Source: Acidimicrobiales bacterium (GTDB lineage: Bacteria; Actinomycetota; Acidimicrobiia; Acidimicrobiales; Aldehydirespiratoraceae). From it: a stretch of DNA of 64,000 nucleotides. The stretch covers positions 1-64,000 of the forward strand of contig JAVJSI010000012.1 in NCBI GenBank assembly GCA_040219515.1. The letters run 5' to 3'. Below the pieces are notes generated by a model that made no database searches, had not been told where the DNA came from, and saw only the letters and a list, made by a program, of their open reading frames with translations. The translations under genes were made by a program, and so were the position numbers. The first letter of the stretch is position 1. Every line of letters begins with the position of its first letter. This document shows, in pieces, positions 25,359 to 33,801 of this stretch.

Positions 25359-26306
25359 TCAGGGCACGATCGCGAGGATCTCGCGCCGCACCATCGTCAG
25401 CTTCTCGGCGACCTCGCTCGTGAGGCCCTCGGGGATCGTCGGGACCGTGCCCCCGTCGACGGCACCCCGCAGCACCGCGGCGCTGAACTCGGCCACCTCG
25501 AGTCGATCGGCGTTCCAGGTGGTGCGATCCACGCGACCAAGCTTCGCCACGGGTCCCGCAGCGGAGAGTTCGGGGGGCGAGAGGTAGTGCGTCATCCCGC
25601 CGATGTGGAGCAGGTTCGGATGTTCCTGATGGCGCAACTCGTGGCCCGATTCCTGGAGGAAGACGTTGACCAGTTTCCCCGTGTCGTACAGCCAGTAGTC
25701 GTGACCCGCAGCGGCGAGCGCCGCGGCGGCCGACTCGGCCAGGTCGGGACCCGCGGAGTCGAAGCGCACACCCCAGCGATCACGGACGTCGTCGATCGCG
25801 GCGCGGCGATACATCGCGAAGTGTGGGCTCCCGAAGAGAAACCCGTCGCGGGAGTAGAAGTACTCACCGTTCACCCCCGGGTGACCCTCGGGCACGACGT
25901 CGGACGTCGACCAGACGCCCTTTCCCGAGGTCACGCCGGCGATTTTGCGTTCGTTGTCCGTCTCGCCGGCGAGGATCGCCGCGAAGTCCGCCACGAAGGG
26001 ACCTGATGCCCGGATGTCGCTGTCGATCAGGCAGAAGAACTCGCCGTCATCGCGCGCATCACGAACACGCTCGAGGGCGGTGCCGTGGGGCACCATCTCG
26101 TCACGAGACACCTCGAGGACCTCGACGACCTGCGGCTCGGAGGCCGCGAACGCCTCTAGCAGCGCCAACTCGGCGGGCGGACACGCGTTGGCCACGAAGC
26201 GGAAGTGCGCCTCGGTGTGAGCGATCTGGCTCTGGACGAAGAACCGGAGGTAGGAGAAAACCGTCCCCGCCCACACGACGTTGAAGACGAATTCGCGCTC
26301 TCCCAT
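25359..26306 (-). CDS. Glycosyltransferase-like protein (GT-A fold)
   Basis: A 315-residue protein with a GT-A-like layout. The N-terminal half leads to EFFCLIDSDIRA (about residue 96), where DSD is a candidate metal-binding DxD. SPHFAMYRRAAID follows in the middle and a His-rich segment HELRHQEHPNLLHIGG later. It probably transfers a sugar to the surface glycan, but I cannot name the family with certainty. ATG at 26306 is preferred over GTG at 26309, because GAGG lies five bases before the ATG. The upstream sulfotransferase ends eight bases before, so the two are one unit. Confidence 0.65.
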   Translation of the reverse strand: MGEREFVFNVVWAGTVFSYLRFFVQSQIAHTEAHFRFVANACPPAELALLEAFAASEPQVVEVLEVSRDEMVPHGTALERVRDARDDGEFFCLIDSDIRASGPFVADFAAILAGETDNERKIAGVTSGKGVWSTSDVVPEGHPGVNGEYFYSRDGFLFGSPHFAMYRRAAIDDVRDRWGVRFDSAGPDLAESAAAALAAAGHDYWLYDTGKLVNVFLQESGHELRHQEHPNLLHIGGMTHYLSPPELSAAGPVAKLGRVDRTTWNADRLEVAEFSAAVLRGAVDGGTVPTIPEGLTSEVAEKLTMVRREILAIVP

Positions 26307-26313
26307 CACGGCC

Positions 26314-26904
26314 TCAGATCACCACAGCCGGCGGCATCGAGTCGATCTGCGACGCCAGCTCGCCGTACATGGCATCGACACCGTCGCGAGTATCCGGCGC
26401 CGCCGAGCGCCAGTCGCTTCTGCGCGACTCGTAGGCGAGCCGAGGATGTCCTTCGGGCAGCCCGACGAACGCCGCGAGGTCATCCCACGCCTCGTCGATG
26501 CGATCGAAGCGGACGAACATGACCGGGTAGCCGGCGGGGTGCCGGCGCCATCCGTCGACATGGTCGGCCAGACCGAACTCGTCGACACCTCCCGCCAGGA
26601 ACGTGTGGAGATCGGCGAGGCCTCCCGGCGCCGGGGTGTCGGGCTCGGTCGAGTGGAGGCCGCGCCAGTGCCCCTCCTGGATGCCGCGACGAAAGATCGA
26701 CAACACCGCGTCACGAGGATCGCTCAGGGGGTAGACGACCCGAAACCCCGGCGGCACCGCATCGGCGGAGGGTGGCCGGCGGAGATGCTTGTGGGGCCAT
26801 TGTGCAGGTCCGCGCGGCAGATCGAGGGCCGCGTCGACGAAGACCCTGGTCAGCGCGGTCGTGCCCGAACCCCCGAAGGAGGTGAGCTGTACCGTGTGGC
26901 GCAC
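26314..26904 (-). CDS. Sulfotransferase-like protein, short
   Basis: A protein of about 196 residues. It opens with VQLTSFGGSGTTALTRVF (5-22), a phosphosulfate-binding loop, and YPLSDPRDAVLSIFRRG near residues 54-70 fits the 3'-phosphate region. The length is short for the fold, like several neighbouring sulfotransferase genes. The start is uncertain: GTG at 26904 was chosen because the conserved loop begins immediately after it. The frame remains open far upstream, but that part is antisense to the GT4 gene at 27064. Confidence 0.6.
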   Translation of the reverse strand: MRHTVQLTSFGGSGTTALTRVFVDAALDLPRGPAQWPHKHLRRPPSADAVPPGFRVVYPLSDPRDAVLSIFRRGIQEGHWRGLHSTEPDTPAPGGLADLHTFLAGGVDEFGLADHVDGWRRHPAGYPVMFVRFDRIDEAWDDLAAFVGLPEGHPRLAYESRRSDWRSAAPDTRDGVDAMYGELASQIDSMPPAVVI

Positions 26905-27048
26905 GAGGAAGGGATCGCCCTGGGCCGCGAACTCGGCGATCGCGAGGTGGGCGAGCTCGGCCGCGATGGCGAGGTCGTGTTTCTCCCTCGCGCTCTCGAC
27001 ATCGGCGGTCTCATCCACGAGCAGGTCAGGGTAACAGTTGGCTGCGCG

Positions 27049-27054
27049 TACAAT
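27049..27054 (+). promoter_or_regulatory. -10 box of the GT4 gene
   Basis: TACAAT, nine bases before the ATG at 27064, in an otherwise GC-rich gap. No ribosome site follows, so a near-leaderless transcript is likely. No convincing -35 box is seen. Confidence 0.45.
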
Positions 27055-27063
27055 CGCCCCGCG

Positions 27064-28104
27064 ATGATCCTCACCTTTCTCGCGCCGAGTACACGGCACC
27101 CCGTCGGCGGAAACGCGACGATCTACGAGTTCGCCACGGTCATGGCGCAGCGCGGCCACGAAGTACACCTCTACCACCACGATCTCTGGGGCGACGACGC
27201 GGTCCGCAGCGTCGGCGAGATCGGTTGGTACGAGTTCCGAGCGGAGCTGCACCACCACTTCCGCGGTACGCCCGAGCTCGACGCCGGCGGGATCGTGTCC
27301 GCCGACGTCTTCTTCGGCTACGGCAAGGAGGTCGAAGAGAATCCCCGCTACGGGCTCCCGGTCTCGTGGGTGCAGGGCTTCCAGATGTACGCCGAATCGG
27401 TGGAGCTCGCGACCTACCGCAATCCGTGCCCGAAGATCTGTGTCGCCAGTTGGCTCACGCGCATCGGGCGCGAACACGGTGTGCCCGCCGAACAGCTGGT
27501 CCACATTCCCAACGGATTGCGACACGACCGCCATCGACTCACCCGGCCGATCGCGGGGCGGCCCTCGCGAGTGCTCTTCTGCTACAACTCGCATCGCAGC
27601 AAGGGCGCGGCGCTCGCGCTCGAGGTTCTCACCGCGCTGCATGCCCGACGTCCCGACGTGGAGATCGTCGGGTTCGGCAGCCTGCCTCCGGAGGACCCCC
27701 TGCCCGACTGGATCACCTACTTCGAGGATCCCGATCAGACGACCCTGGTGGACGAGCTCTTCAACGGCAGCGCCGTGTTTCTCTGGACGAGCCGGATAGA
27801 GGGGTTCGGACTCCCGGCCCTCGAGGCGATGGCCTGCGGGGCTGCGCTCGTGACCACCGACAACGGCGGGTCCGAGGACTACGCCTTCCCCGGCGAGAGC
27901 GCGCTCGTCGCCGACTACCCGGATGGGCCTGGGCTCGTCACCGCCGTCGAGCGGTTGCTCGACGACGACGCCATGCGGGTCGCACTCGCCACGACCGGAC
28001 AGCGGGTCGCGGCGGGTTTCACCTGGGAGGCCTCGGGCGATCGCCTCGAGACGTTCCTCGACGCCTACCTCGCCGAGCCGCAGAAGTACGGCCGGCCCGG
28101 CTGA
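27064..28104 (+). CDS. GT4-family glycosyltransferase (copy A of a convergent pair)
   Basis: A 346-residue GT-B glycosyltransferase. The N-terminal Rossmann half begins ILTFLAPSTRHPVGGNATIYE. The donor-binding half has VLFCYNSHRSKGAAL and SRIEGFGLPALEAMACGAALVTTD (about 240-263), with the E-x7-E motif that retains the nucleotide sugar. VQGFQMY and PKICVASWL are shared with the convergent gene at 28105-29130, showing common ancestry. It is cytoplasmic or membrane-associated and probably extends the island glycan. The stop codon abuts that of the neighbour, leaving no room for a terminator. Confidence 0.85.
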   Translation: MILTFLAPSTRHPVGGNATIYEFATVMAQRGHEVHLYHHDLWGDDAVRSVGEIGWYEFRAELHHHFRGTPELDAGGIVSADVFFGYGKEVEENPRYGLPVSWVQGFQMYAESVELATYRNPCPKICVASWLTRIGREHGVPAEQLVHIPNGLRHDRHRLTRPIAGRPSRVLFCYNSHRSKGAALALEVLTALHARRPDVEIVGFGSLPPEDPLPDWITYFEDPDQTTLVDELFNGSAVFLWTSRIEGFGLPALEAMACGAALVTTDNGGSEDYAFPGESALVADYPDGPGLVTAVERLLDDDAMRVALATTGQRVAAGFTWEASGDRLETFLDAYLAEPQKYGRPG

Positions 28105-29130
28105 TCACCCGTCGAGCGGCGGGGCGAGGAACGGCGCCGGGTCGGCGACATAGCGTTCGAGGATCTCGGCGAGGTGCTCGGACGAGCGATCCCAGTCGAA
28201 TGTCATCGCGTGGTGCATGCCGGCCTGGGCGTAGCGCAGTCGTCGTGGTTCGTCGTCGAGAAGCCGGATCACCGCGTCGGCCAGGGCTGACGGCTGTTCG
28301 ACGGGGACGACATCAGCCGTCAGCCCGGGTCGTGCGTAGTCGCGAGAACCCCCGCAGTCGGTGGAGACCAAGGCGGCGCCGCAGGCCATCGCCTCCAAGG
28401 GGGTCAGGCCGAACCCCTCGTTCCGGCTGGCCTGTACGAAGACCCGGGTCTCGGCGTAGATCTCCTCGGCCAGACGACGGTGGTCCGGCGAATCGACGGT
28501 CTCGACCCCGGCGGGAATGCGGTCGTCGAGCGAGCGACCGAACACGACCACCCGTGTCTCGGGCCGACGCTCTCGCAACTCGACGAGCATCGCCTGCGCC
28601 GTCGGCCAGTCCTTCTCACGATGAGGATGATGCAGCATGGCGACGTCGATCGCCCGGTCGGTGAGCGGTGTCGTCCGACGGAATCGCTCATGGTCGAGGC
28701 CGGGGGGGACGTGGTGGAGCTGATCACGCCGAACGCCATAGGCCTCGCCGACGTCCTGGAGCCAGGAGGCGACACAGATCTTCGGTCCCGGGCCACGAAA
28801 CGCCCGCCGTTCCCATTCCTCCGAGAGCATCCGGTGACCCTGGATCATCGTCGCCGGCAACCCGAGCCGAGCCGGCGCCTGCGTGTTGAAGATCACATCC
28901 CCGCCGGGCAGTTGCGGGTCGTCGATGTCGTCGAACAGGTGGTGATGCACACCGTCGCCCACGGCGATCTCGGGCAGCTGGTCGAGCGAATCGATCCGGT
29001 TCGGCCACGCCGGGCCGTGGAGGAAGTTGACGTTGCAACCGGCCCGGGCCAGACCCCGGGCGAGCTCGTAGAGCACGGCCTCCCCGCCGGTGACCTGCCC
29101 CGTGGTCGGATACACGAACTGGACGATCAC
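28105..29130 (-). CDS. GT4-family glycosyltransferase (copy B of a convergent pair)
   Basis: A 341-residue GT-B enzyme: IVQFVYPTTGQVTGGEAVLYEL at the acceptor half, PKICVASWLQDVGEAYGV mid-protein, and SRNEGFGLTPLEAMACGAALVSTD with E-x7-E in the donor half. It is a diverged homologue of the gene at 27064. The GTG start at 29130 overlaps the acyltransferase stop (GTGA, 29127-29130), which fixes the start. The longer frame upstream is an antisense or other-frame shadow. It probably acts on the same glycan, possibly adding a differently acylated sugar. Confidence 0.85.
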   Translation of the reverse strand: MIVQFVYPTTGQVTGGEAVLYELARGLARAGCNVNFLHGPAWPNRIDSLDQLPEIAVGDGVHHHLFDDIDDPQLPGGDVIFNTQAPARLGLPATMIQGHRMLSEEWERRAFRGPGPKICVASWLQDVGEAYGVRRDQLHHVPPGLDHERFRRTTPLTDRAIDVAMLHHPHREKDWPTAQAMLVELRERRPETRVVVFGRSLDDRIPAGVETVDSPDHRRLAEEIYAETRVFVQASRNEGFGLTPLEAMACGAALVSTDCGGSRDYARPGLTADVVPVEQPSALADAVIRLLDDEPRRLRYAQAGMHHAMTFDWDRSSEHLAEILERYVADPAPFLAPPLDG

Positions 29131-29774
29131 GCGTCGCTGCGCTCCACGACGCGTGCGGGCACCCCGACGGCGGTCGCCCGGTCGGGCACGTCGCCCATCA
29201 CGACACTGTTGGCCCCGACCTTGACCTCGCGACCGAGCGTGATGCTCCCGAGCACCTTCGCCCCGGTGCCGATACGGCTGCCGGCGCCGATGGTCGGGCC
29301 GACGAAATCGGGGGCGAGGAGGCCGACGGTGACCCACGGGGAGAGCGTGACGTTCCGGCCGAGGCTCGTCATCCCGTCGATCACCACCATGCCGTGGGGA
29401 AGGCACAAGCCGGGTTGGATCACCACCGGATCGCCGATGCACACCTGGGCCGACATCAACGCCACCCGATGGAACAACCGTGGCAGCAACGGGATCCGGC
29501 GCTTGAGGCACTCGGTCTTGGCGCGATAGGCGACCACGGCGACGAACGCGTCGGTCACGACGCACAGGCGGACCACCTGGACGACGAGATCGAGTGTCGA
29601 GCTGAATTCGTGTCGATCGCCGCGACCCAGCGCCGCGGCGCGGGCATCGCCCCGGATGGCGTCCACGAAACCCGGATAGCGACGCCGGAGATCGGCGTCG
29701 AACCGTCGCCGATCCGGGGTGTCGGGGGTGGCGCGGAACCTCTCTCGCCACGCACCCCGGCCCGAACTGGTCAT
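29127..29774 (-). CDS. Hexapeptide-repeat acyltransferase (CysE/serine-acetyltransferase-like)
   Basis: A 215-residue acyltransferase with a helical N-terminal half and a C-terminal left-handed beta-helix. Repeats such as IGDPVV, IGAGSRIGTGAKVLGSI and VKVGANSVVMGDVP are visible from about residue 130 on, and the catalytic-type His is in LPHGMVV. CysE-like enzymes in glycan loci usually O-acetylate sugars, which is the favoured role here; a true serine acetyltransferase is less likely without cysK nearby. The ATG at 29774 was preferred over upstream codons that overlap the divergent promoter. Confidence 0.8.
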   Translation of the reverse strand: MTSSGRGAWRERFRATPDTPDRRRFDADLRRRYPGFVDAIRGDARAAALGRGDRHEFSSTLDLVVQVVRLCVVTDAFVAVVAYRAKTECLKRRIPLLPRLFHRVALMSAQVCIGDPVVIQPGLCLPHGMVVIDGMTSLGRNVTLSPWVTVGLLAPDFVGPTIGAGSRIGTGAKVLGSITLGREVKVGANSVVMGDVPDRATAVGVPARVVERSDA

Positions 29775-29881
29775 GGACGCCGATGTTAGCTGTCCAATGG
29801 TGTGTTCTTTTGTTGACCGGGCACGCCCGCCCCTCCACACTTGGGCACCGCGCCCGCAATACCCCCGCCGGAAAGGCCCCC

Positions 29882-32800
29882 ATGTACCCGTTCTGGGAAC
29901 CCGTCATCGCACCACTCGTCCGCATCTCCGGGGCGCGGCGCATCGTGGAGATCGGCGCCCTCCGCGGCGAGACCACGGCGAAGATGTTGGAGGACCTCGG
30001 TCCCGATGCCGAGATCCACGTGATCGACCCGCTGCCCCAGTTCGACCCCACCGAGCACGAGGCCCGCTTCCCGGGTCAGTACATCTTCCACCGGGACCTG
30101 AGCCTCAACGTGTTGCCCGAGGCGCGGGCGTTCGACCTCGCGCTGATCGACGGCGATCACAACTGGTACACCGTCTACAACGAGTGTTCTCTCCTGCGCG
30201 AGGCCTCACGGCGCGAGGGCCGCCACCTCCCACTCATGGTCCTCCACGACGTGGCGTGGCCCTACGGCCGCCGAGACCTCTACTACGACCCGAGCAACGT
30301 GCCCGAGGATCAGCAGCAGCCGTGGGACACCCGCGGCATGGCACCGGGACGACCGCAGCTGCTCAAGCGCGGCGGCATGAACGTCAACCTGGCGAACGCG
30401 ATCACCGAGGGCGGCCCCCGCAACGGCGTCCGCACCGGCCTCGACGACTTCATCGCCGAGCACGACACTCCGATCCGTCAGGTGATCCTCCCGATCTATT
30501 ACGGGCTGGCGATCGTGGCCGAGGAGGCGTACCTCGACGAGCACCCCCAGGTGCGCGAGACCCTCGACCGACTCGAGTCCATCACCGGAGTCCAGGAGCT
30601 CCTCGAGCTCTCCGAGGCCATCCGGCTCGACGAGGTCGTGTTCAGCCACAACATCGGCCGGATGAACGACAGTCGTCTCGAGCGGGCCATCGACCGTCAC
30701 CTCGACCTGCTCCGGGGCACCCTGGTCGACGAGCACTATGTGGAGAACGAGGTGCGCATCGATCATCTCGTCAACGTGATCGAACGGGCCGACCAACTCG
30801 ACCCGGAACTGCTCCGGTCGCCGCGTCAGCACCGACCACCGCTCGTTCGCGAGTACGACCGGACACGGACCGACGGCGACCCGACCGGTGCGACCGGCGC
30901 CTTCGCCTACGCCGACATCGGCCGGCGCCAGCTCGACGCCATCCACGCGGCGCTCGACATCGTGCGCAGCGACGGCGTCGAAGGGGACTTCGTGGACGTG
31001 GGTTGTGGTGCGGGTGGCGTGGGCATCTACTTCCGCGGCTACCTCGACGCCCACGAGGACGAGGGCCGCACCGTCTGGGTCGCCGACGAGTTCCGGGCGG
31101 CCCCCGCCGGCGGCCGCCGCGCGCTCACCGACGGCGGCAAGGCCGATCTGTGGTCCGACCTCGCCGATGTCCGCAGCGGCTTCGACCGCTTCGGACTGCT
31201 CGACGATCGGGTGCGATTCGTCCAGGGTCCACCCACCGACGCTCTGCCCACCAGCCCGATCGGGTCGATCGCGATGCTGCGGCTCGGCCGCGGTCAGGTC
31301 GGCGACCTCGGGGCGATTCTCGAAGCCGTCGGCGACCGCCTGAGCGACGGCGCGATGGTGCTCGTCGACGACTCCGACACCGACGCCGCTGACGCGCTGG
31401 CGGAGTTCCGCGGCACGACCACCACCGCGGCCGAACGGATCGGCTGGAACGGCCTCGCCTGGCGACACCATCGCGACGGCACGACGGCGGCGCCCTCGCT
31501 CGGCGGTGGGCCGGTTCCGCTCGCGTCGGCGGAGCCCACCGAGAGCCTCGACCTCTCGGTCGTGGTCATCTTCCACAACATGGCCCGCGAAGCGCGTCGC
31601 ACACTCCATTCGCTGTCGCGGACCTATCAGCGGGACATCGACGATGTTCGCTACGAGGTCATCGCCATCGACAACGGCTCCGATCCGGATCAGCGTCTCA
31701 CCGAGGAGTTCGTCCGCAGCTTCGGCGAGGAGTTCCGGCTGATCGACCTCGCGGACACGGCCGATCCGTCGCCCAACGCCGCTCTCAACCTCGGCATGCA
31801 CGAGGCCACCGGTCGCCAGATCGCGTTCATGATCGACGGGGCCCACATGTTGACCCCGCGAGTCCTGCGCTACGGACTCGACGGACTCTCGGCCTACGGC
31901 AGTCCCGCCGTGGTGGCGACACAACAGTGGTACGTCGGACCCGGCCAGCAACCCGACATCGTCGGCGAGCACTACGACCAGGACATCGAGGACCAGCTCT
32001 TCGAGAACATCCAGTGGCCCGACGACGGCTACCGACTCTTCGAGATCAGCCACTTCATCGGCGAGCGGGACTGGCTCGACGGCATCATCGAGAGCAACTG
32101 CCTCTTCGTCGGCCGCGACCTCCTCGAGACGGTCGGCGGATTCGACGAGCGCTTCTCGATGGCGGGGGGCGGCTACACGAATCTCGAGCTCTACGAGCGA
32201 CTCGGCGGCCACCCCGGCACCAAGCTGGTGACGATCCTCGGCGAGGGGTCGTTCCACCAGGTCCACGGTGGCATCACGACCAACGACGGGTCCGTCGATC
32301 AGCGACGCACGAAGATCTTCGGCTACGGCGACCACTACCGCGAACTGCGGGGGCGGACCCTCGGAGGACCGGGCAAGCACATCAGCTACGTCGGTGGCTT
32401 CTCCACGAAGTCGGCGGTGCGAACCCGGTCCCGCCGTCTCGGTGCGATGGCCTTCGACTCCCCGGACTCGCGCGGCGAGATCCCGAGCGAACCGGTGCCG
32501 ATCCCCGACGAGATCGCGGCCTCGTTCATCGACAGCTACTGGCGGTCGCTGGCCTGGCAGCACACGTCGTGGCTCGGACACCCGATCCAGAACACGCCGA
32601 CCGACCTGATGATCTATCAGGAACTGATCTCCTCGATCCGGCCCGACCAGATCGTCGTCGTGGAACGCGAGGGCAGCGGCACCGCCCGCTACGTCGCGAG
32701 CATCTGCGAACTGATCGGGCACGGCCGAGTCGTCTCCGTCGGCGAGTTCGCCCCCGGCGACGCACCCCGGCTGACCCACATCGATGCCGGGCCCGCGTCG

Positions 32801-33115
32801 CCGCGAGCGGTGAAGGAACTCATGGAGGACGTCGACCCGGACGCCACGTCGATGGTGATCCTCGGTGCCGGTGGGAAGGCGGGCATGCTCACCAAGGAGT
32901 TTGCCGCCTACTCGCCACTCGTGAGCGTCGGCTCGTACCTGATCTTCGAGGGCACCGTGGTCAACGGCAATCCCGTGTGGCCCGGATACGGGCCCGGTCC
33001 GCTCGAGGCACTGCGCGGGCTCCTGCCCCATCACGGCGAGTTCGTGCAGGACACCGACGTCGAGCGGTATGGCCTGACCTTCAACCAGGGCGGCTACCTG
33101 CGCCGGCTGTCGTGA
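29882..33115 (+). CDS. Four-domain methyltransferase/TylF/GT2/CmcI-like protein (copy 2)
   Basis: A 1,077-residue homologue of the 5302-8559 product with the same domain order: SAM methyltransferase fold (IVEIGALRGETT, then HVIDPLPQFDP and ALIDGDHNW); TylF-like domain (FVDVGCGAGGVGIYF, near 370); GT2 (VVVIFHNMAREARRTL, AIDNGSDPDQ, MIDGAHMLTP and GEGSFHQVHGG); CmcI-like C-terminus. In the last domain the SAM motif is altered (VVVEREGSGTARY against IVETGAADGGRS in copy 1), so that domain may be inactive or changed. GGAAAGG at 29870-29876 precedes the ATG. The stop overlaps the sulfotransferase start by four bases. Confidence 0.82.
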   Translation: MYPFWEPVIAPLVRISGARRIVEIGALRGETTAKMLEDLGPDAEIHVIDPLPQFDPTEHEARFPGQYIFHRDLSLNVLPEARAFDLALIDGDHNWYTVYNECSLLREASRREGRHLPLMVLHDVAWPYGRRDLYYDPSNVPEDQQQPWDTRGMAPGRPQLLKRGGMNVNLANAITEGGPRNGVRTGLDDFIAEHDTPIRQVILPIYYGLAIVAEEAYLDEHPQVRETLDRLESITGVQELLELSEAIRLDEVVFSHNIGRMNDSRLERAIDRHLDLLRGTLVDEHYVENEVRIDHLVNVIERADQLDPELLRSPRQHRPPLVREYDRTRTDGDPTGATGAFAYADIGRRQLDAIHAALDIVRSDGVEGDFVDVGCGAGGVGIYFRGYLDAHEDEGRTVWVADEFRAAPAGGRRALTDGGKADLWSDLADVRSGFDRFGLLDDRVRFVQGPPTDALPTSPIGSIAMLRLGRGQVGDLGAILEAVGDRLSDGAMVLVDDSDTDAADALAEFRGTTTTAAERIGWNGLAWRHHRDGTTAAPSLGGGPVPLASAEPTESLDLSVVVIFHNMAREARRTLHSLSRTYQRDIDDVRYEVIAIDNGSDPDQRLTEEFVRSFGEEFRLIDLADTADPSPNAALNLGMHEATGRQIAFMIDGAHMLTPRVLRYGLDGLSAYGSPAVVATQQWYVGPGQQPDIVGEHYDQDIEDQLFENIQWPDDGYRLFEISHFIGERDWLDGIIESNCLFVGRDLLETVGGFDERFSMAGGGYTNLELYERLGGHPGTKLVTILGEGSFHQVHGGITTNDGSVDQRRTKIFGYGDHYRELRGRTLGGPGKHISYVGGFSTKSAVRTRSRRLGAMAFDSPDSRGEIPSEPVPIPDEIAASFIDSYWRSLAWQHTSWLGHPIQNTPTDLMIYQELISSIRPDQIVVVEREGSGTARYVASICELIGHGRVVSVGEFAPGDAPRLTHIDAGPASPRAVKELMEDVDPDATSMVILGAGGKAGMLTKEFAAYSPLVSVGSYLIFEGTVVNGNPVWPGYGPGPLEALRGLLPHHGEFVQDTDVERYGLTFNQGGYLRRLS

Positions 33116-33801
33116 CCCGGTACTTCTTCCTGCACCTCCACAAGACGGCGGGAACGGCACTATGGCGTCGACTCCAGCGGCAGTTCGAGCCCGCGGCCCT
33201 CTACCCCGGGCCCCAGGACGACACGGCCCCGGACCGCACGCTGGTGCCCGAGTACCTGATCGAGCGCTACCGGGCCCGACGCGACGAGATCCAGGTGGTG
33301 ACCGGTCACTTTCCGCTCTGCACCACCGAGGTGCTCGGTGACACGTTCTCCACGTTCACCGTGCTGCGTCATCCCGTCGACCGGACGATCTCCGTGCTGC
33401 AGCATCACCGCGATCTCACCCCGGGTGCCCACGAACAGTCGCTCGAGGAGATCTACGACGACCCGATCCGCCAGCTGCTGATCCGCAACCACATGATCAA
33501 GATGGTGGCCCTGCGACGCGACGAGATGACCGATGGTGCCCTCACCGACATCACGTTCGATCGGGCCCGCCTCGACCTCGCCAAGGAGCGCCTCGCGTCC
33601 ATCGACGTCGTCGGCGTACAACCGCGCTTCGAGGAGTTCTGCACCGCCCTCGCCGCCCGCTTCGGGTGGAACCTCGGCGGGCCGGTCGAGGCGAACAAGT
33701 CGACGCCGGTGCCGGTCAGCGAGGCGCTACGCGAACGGATCGCCCACGACAACGCGCTCGACATCGAATTCTACGACCACGCCACAACGATCGCGATCTA
33801 G
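33112..33801 (+). CDS. Sulfotransferase family protein
   Basis: A 229-residue sulfotransferase of the Sulfotransfer_2 type. The PAPS loop is FLHLHKTAGTALWRRL (6-21) and the 3'-phosphate region FTVLRHPVDRTISVLQHH (about 79-96). The GTG start at 33112 overlaps the stop of the four-domain protein (GTGA), so the pair is translationally coupled. This links sulfation directly to the multidomain enzyme. Its stop overlaps the stop of the convergent PhyH gene by four bases. Confidence 0.8.
   Translation: MTRYFFLHLHKTAGTALWRRLQRQFEPAALYPGPQDDTAPDRTLVPEYLIERYRARRDEIQVVTGHFPLCTTEVLGDTFSTFTVLRHPVDRTISVLQHHRDLTPGAHEQSLEEIYDDPIRQLLIRNHMIKMVALRRDEMTDGALTDITFDRARLDLAKERLASIDVVGVQPRFEEFCTALAARFGWNLGGPVEANKSTPVPVSEALRERIAHDNALDIEFYDHATTIAI

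Noticed and set aside
30206-33160. A 984-codon open frame on the - strand
   Set aside because: Antisense to the second megaprotein; low-complexity composition and no motifs.
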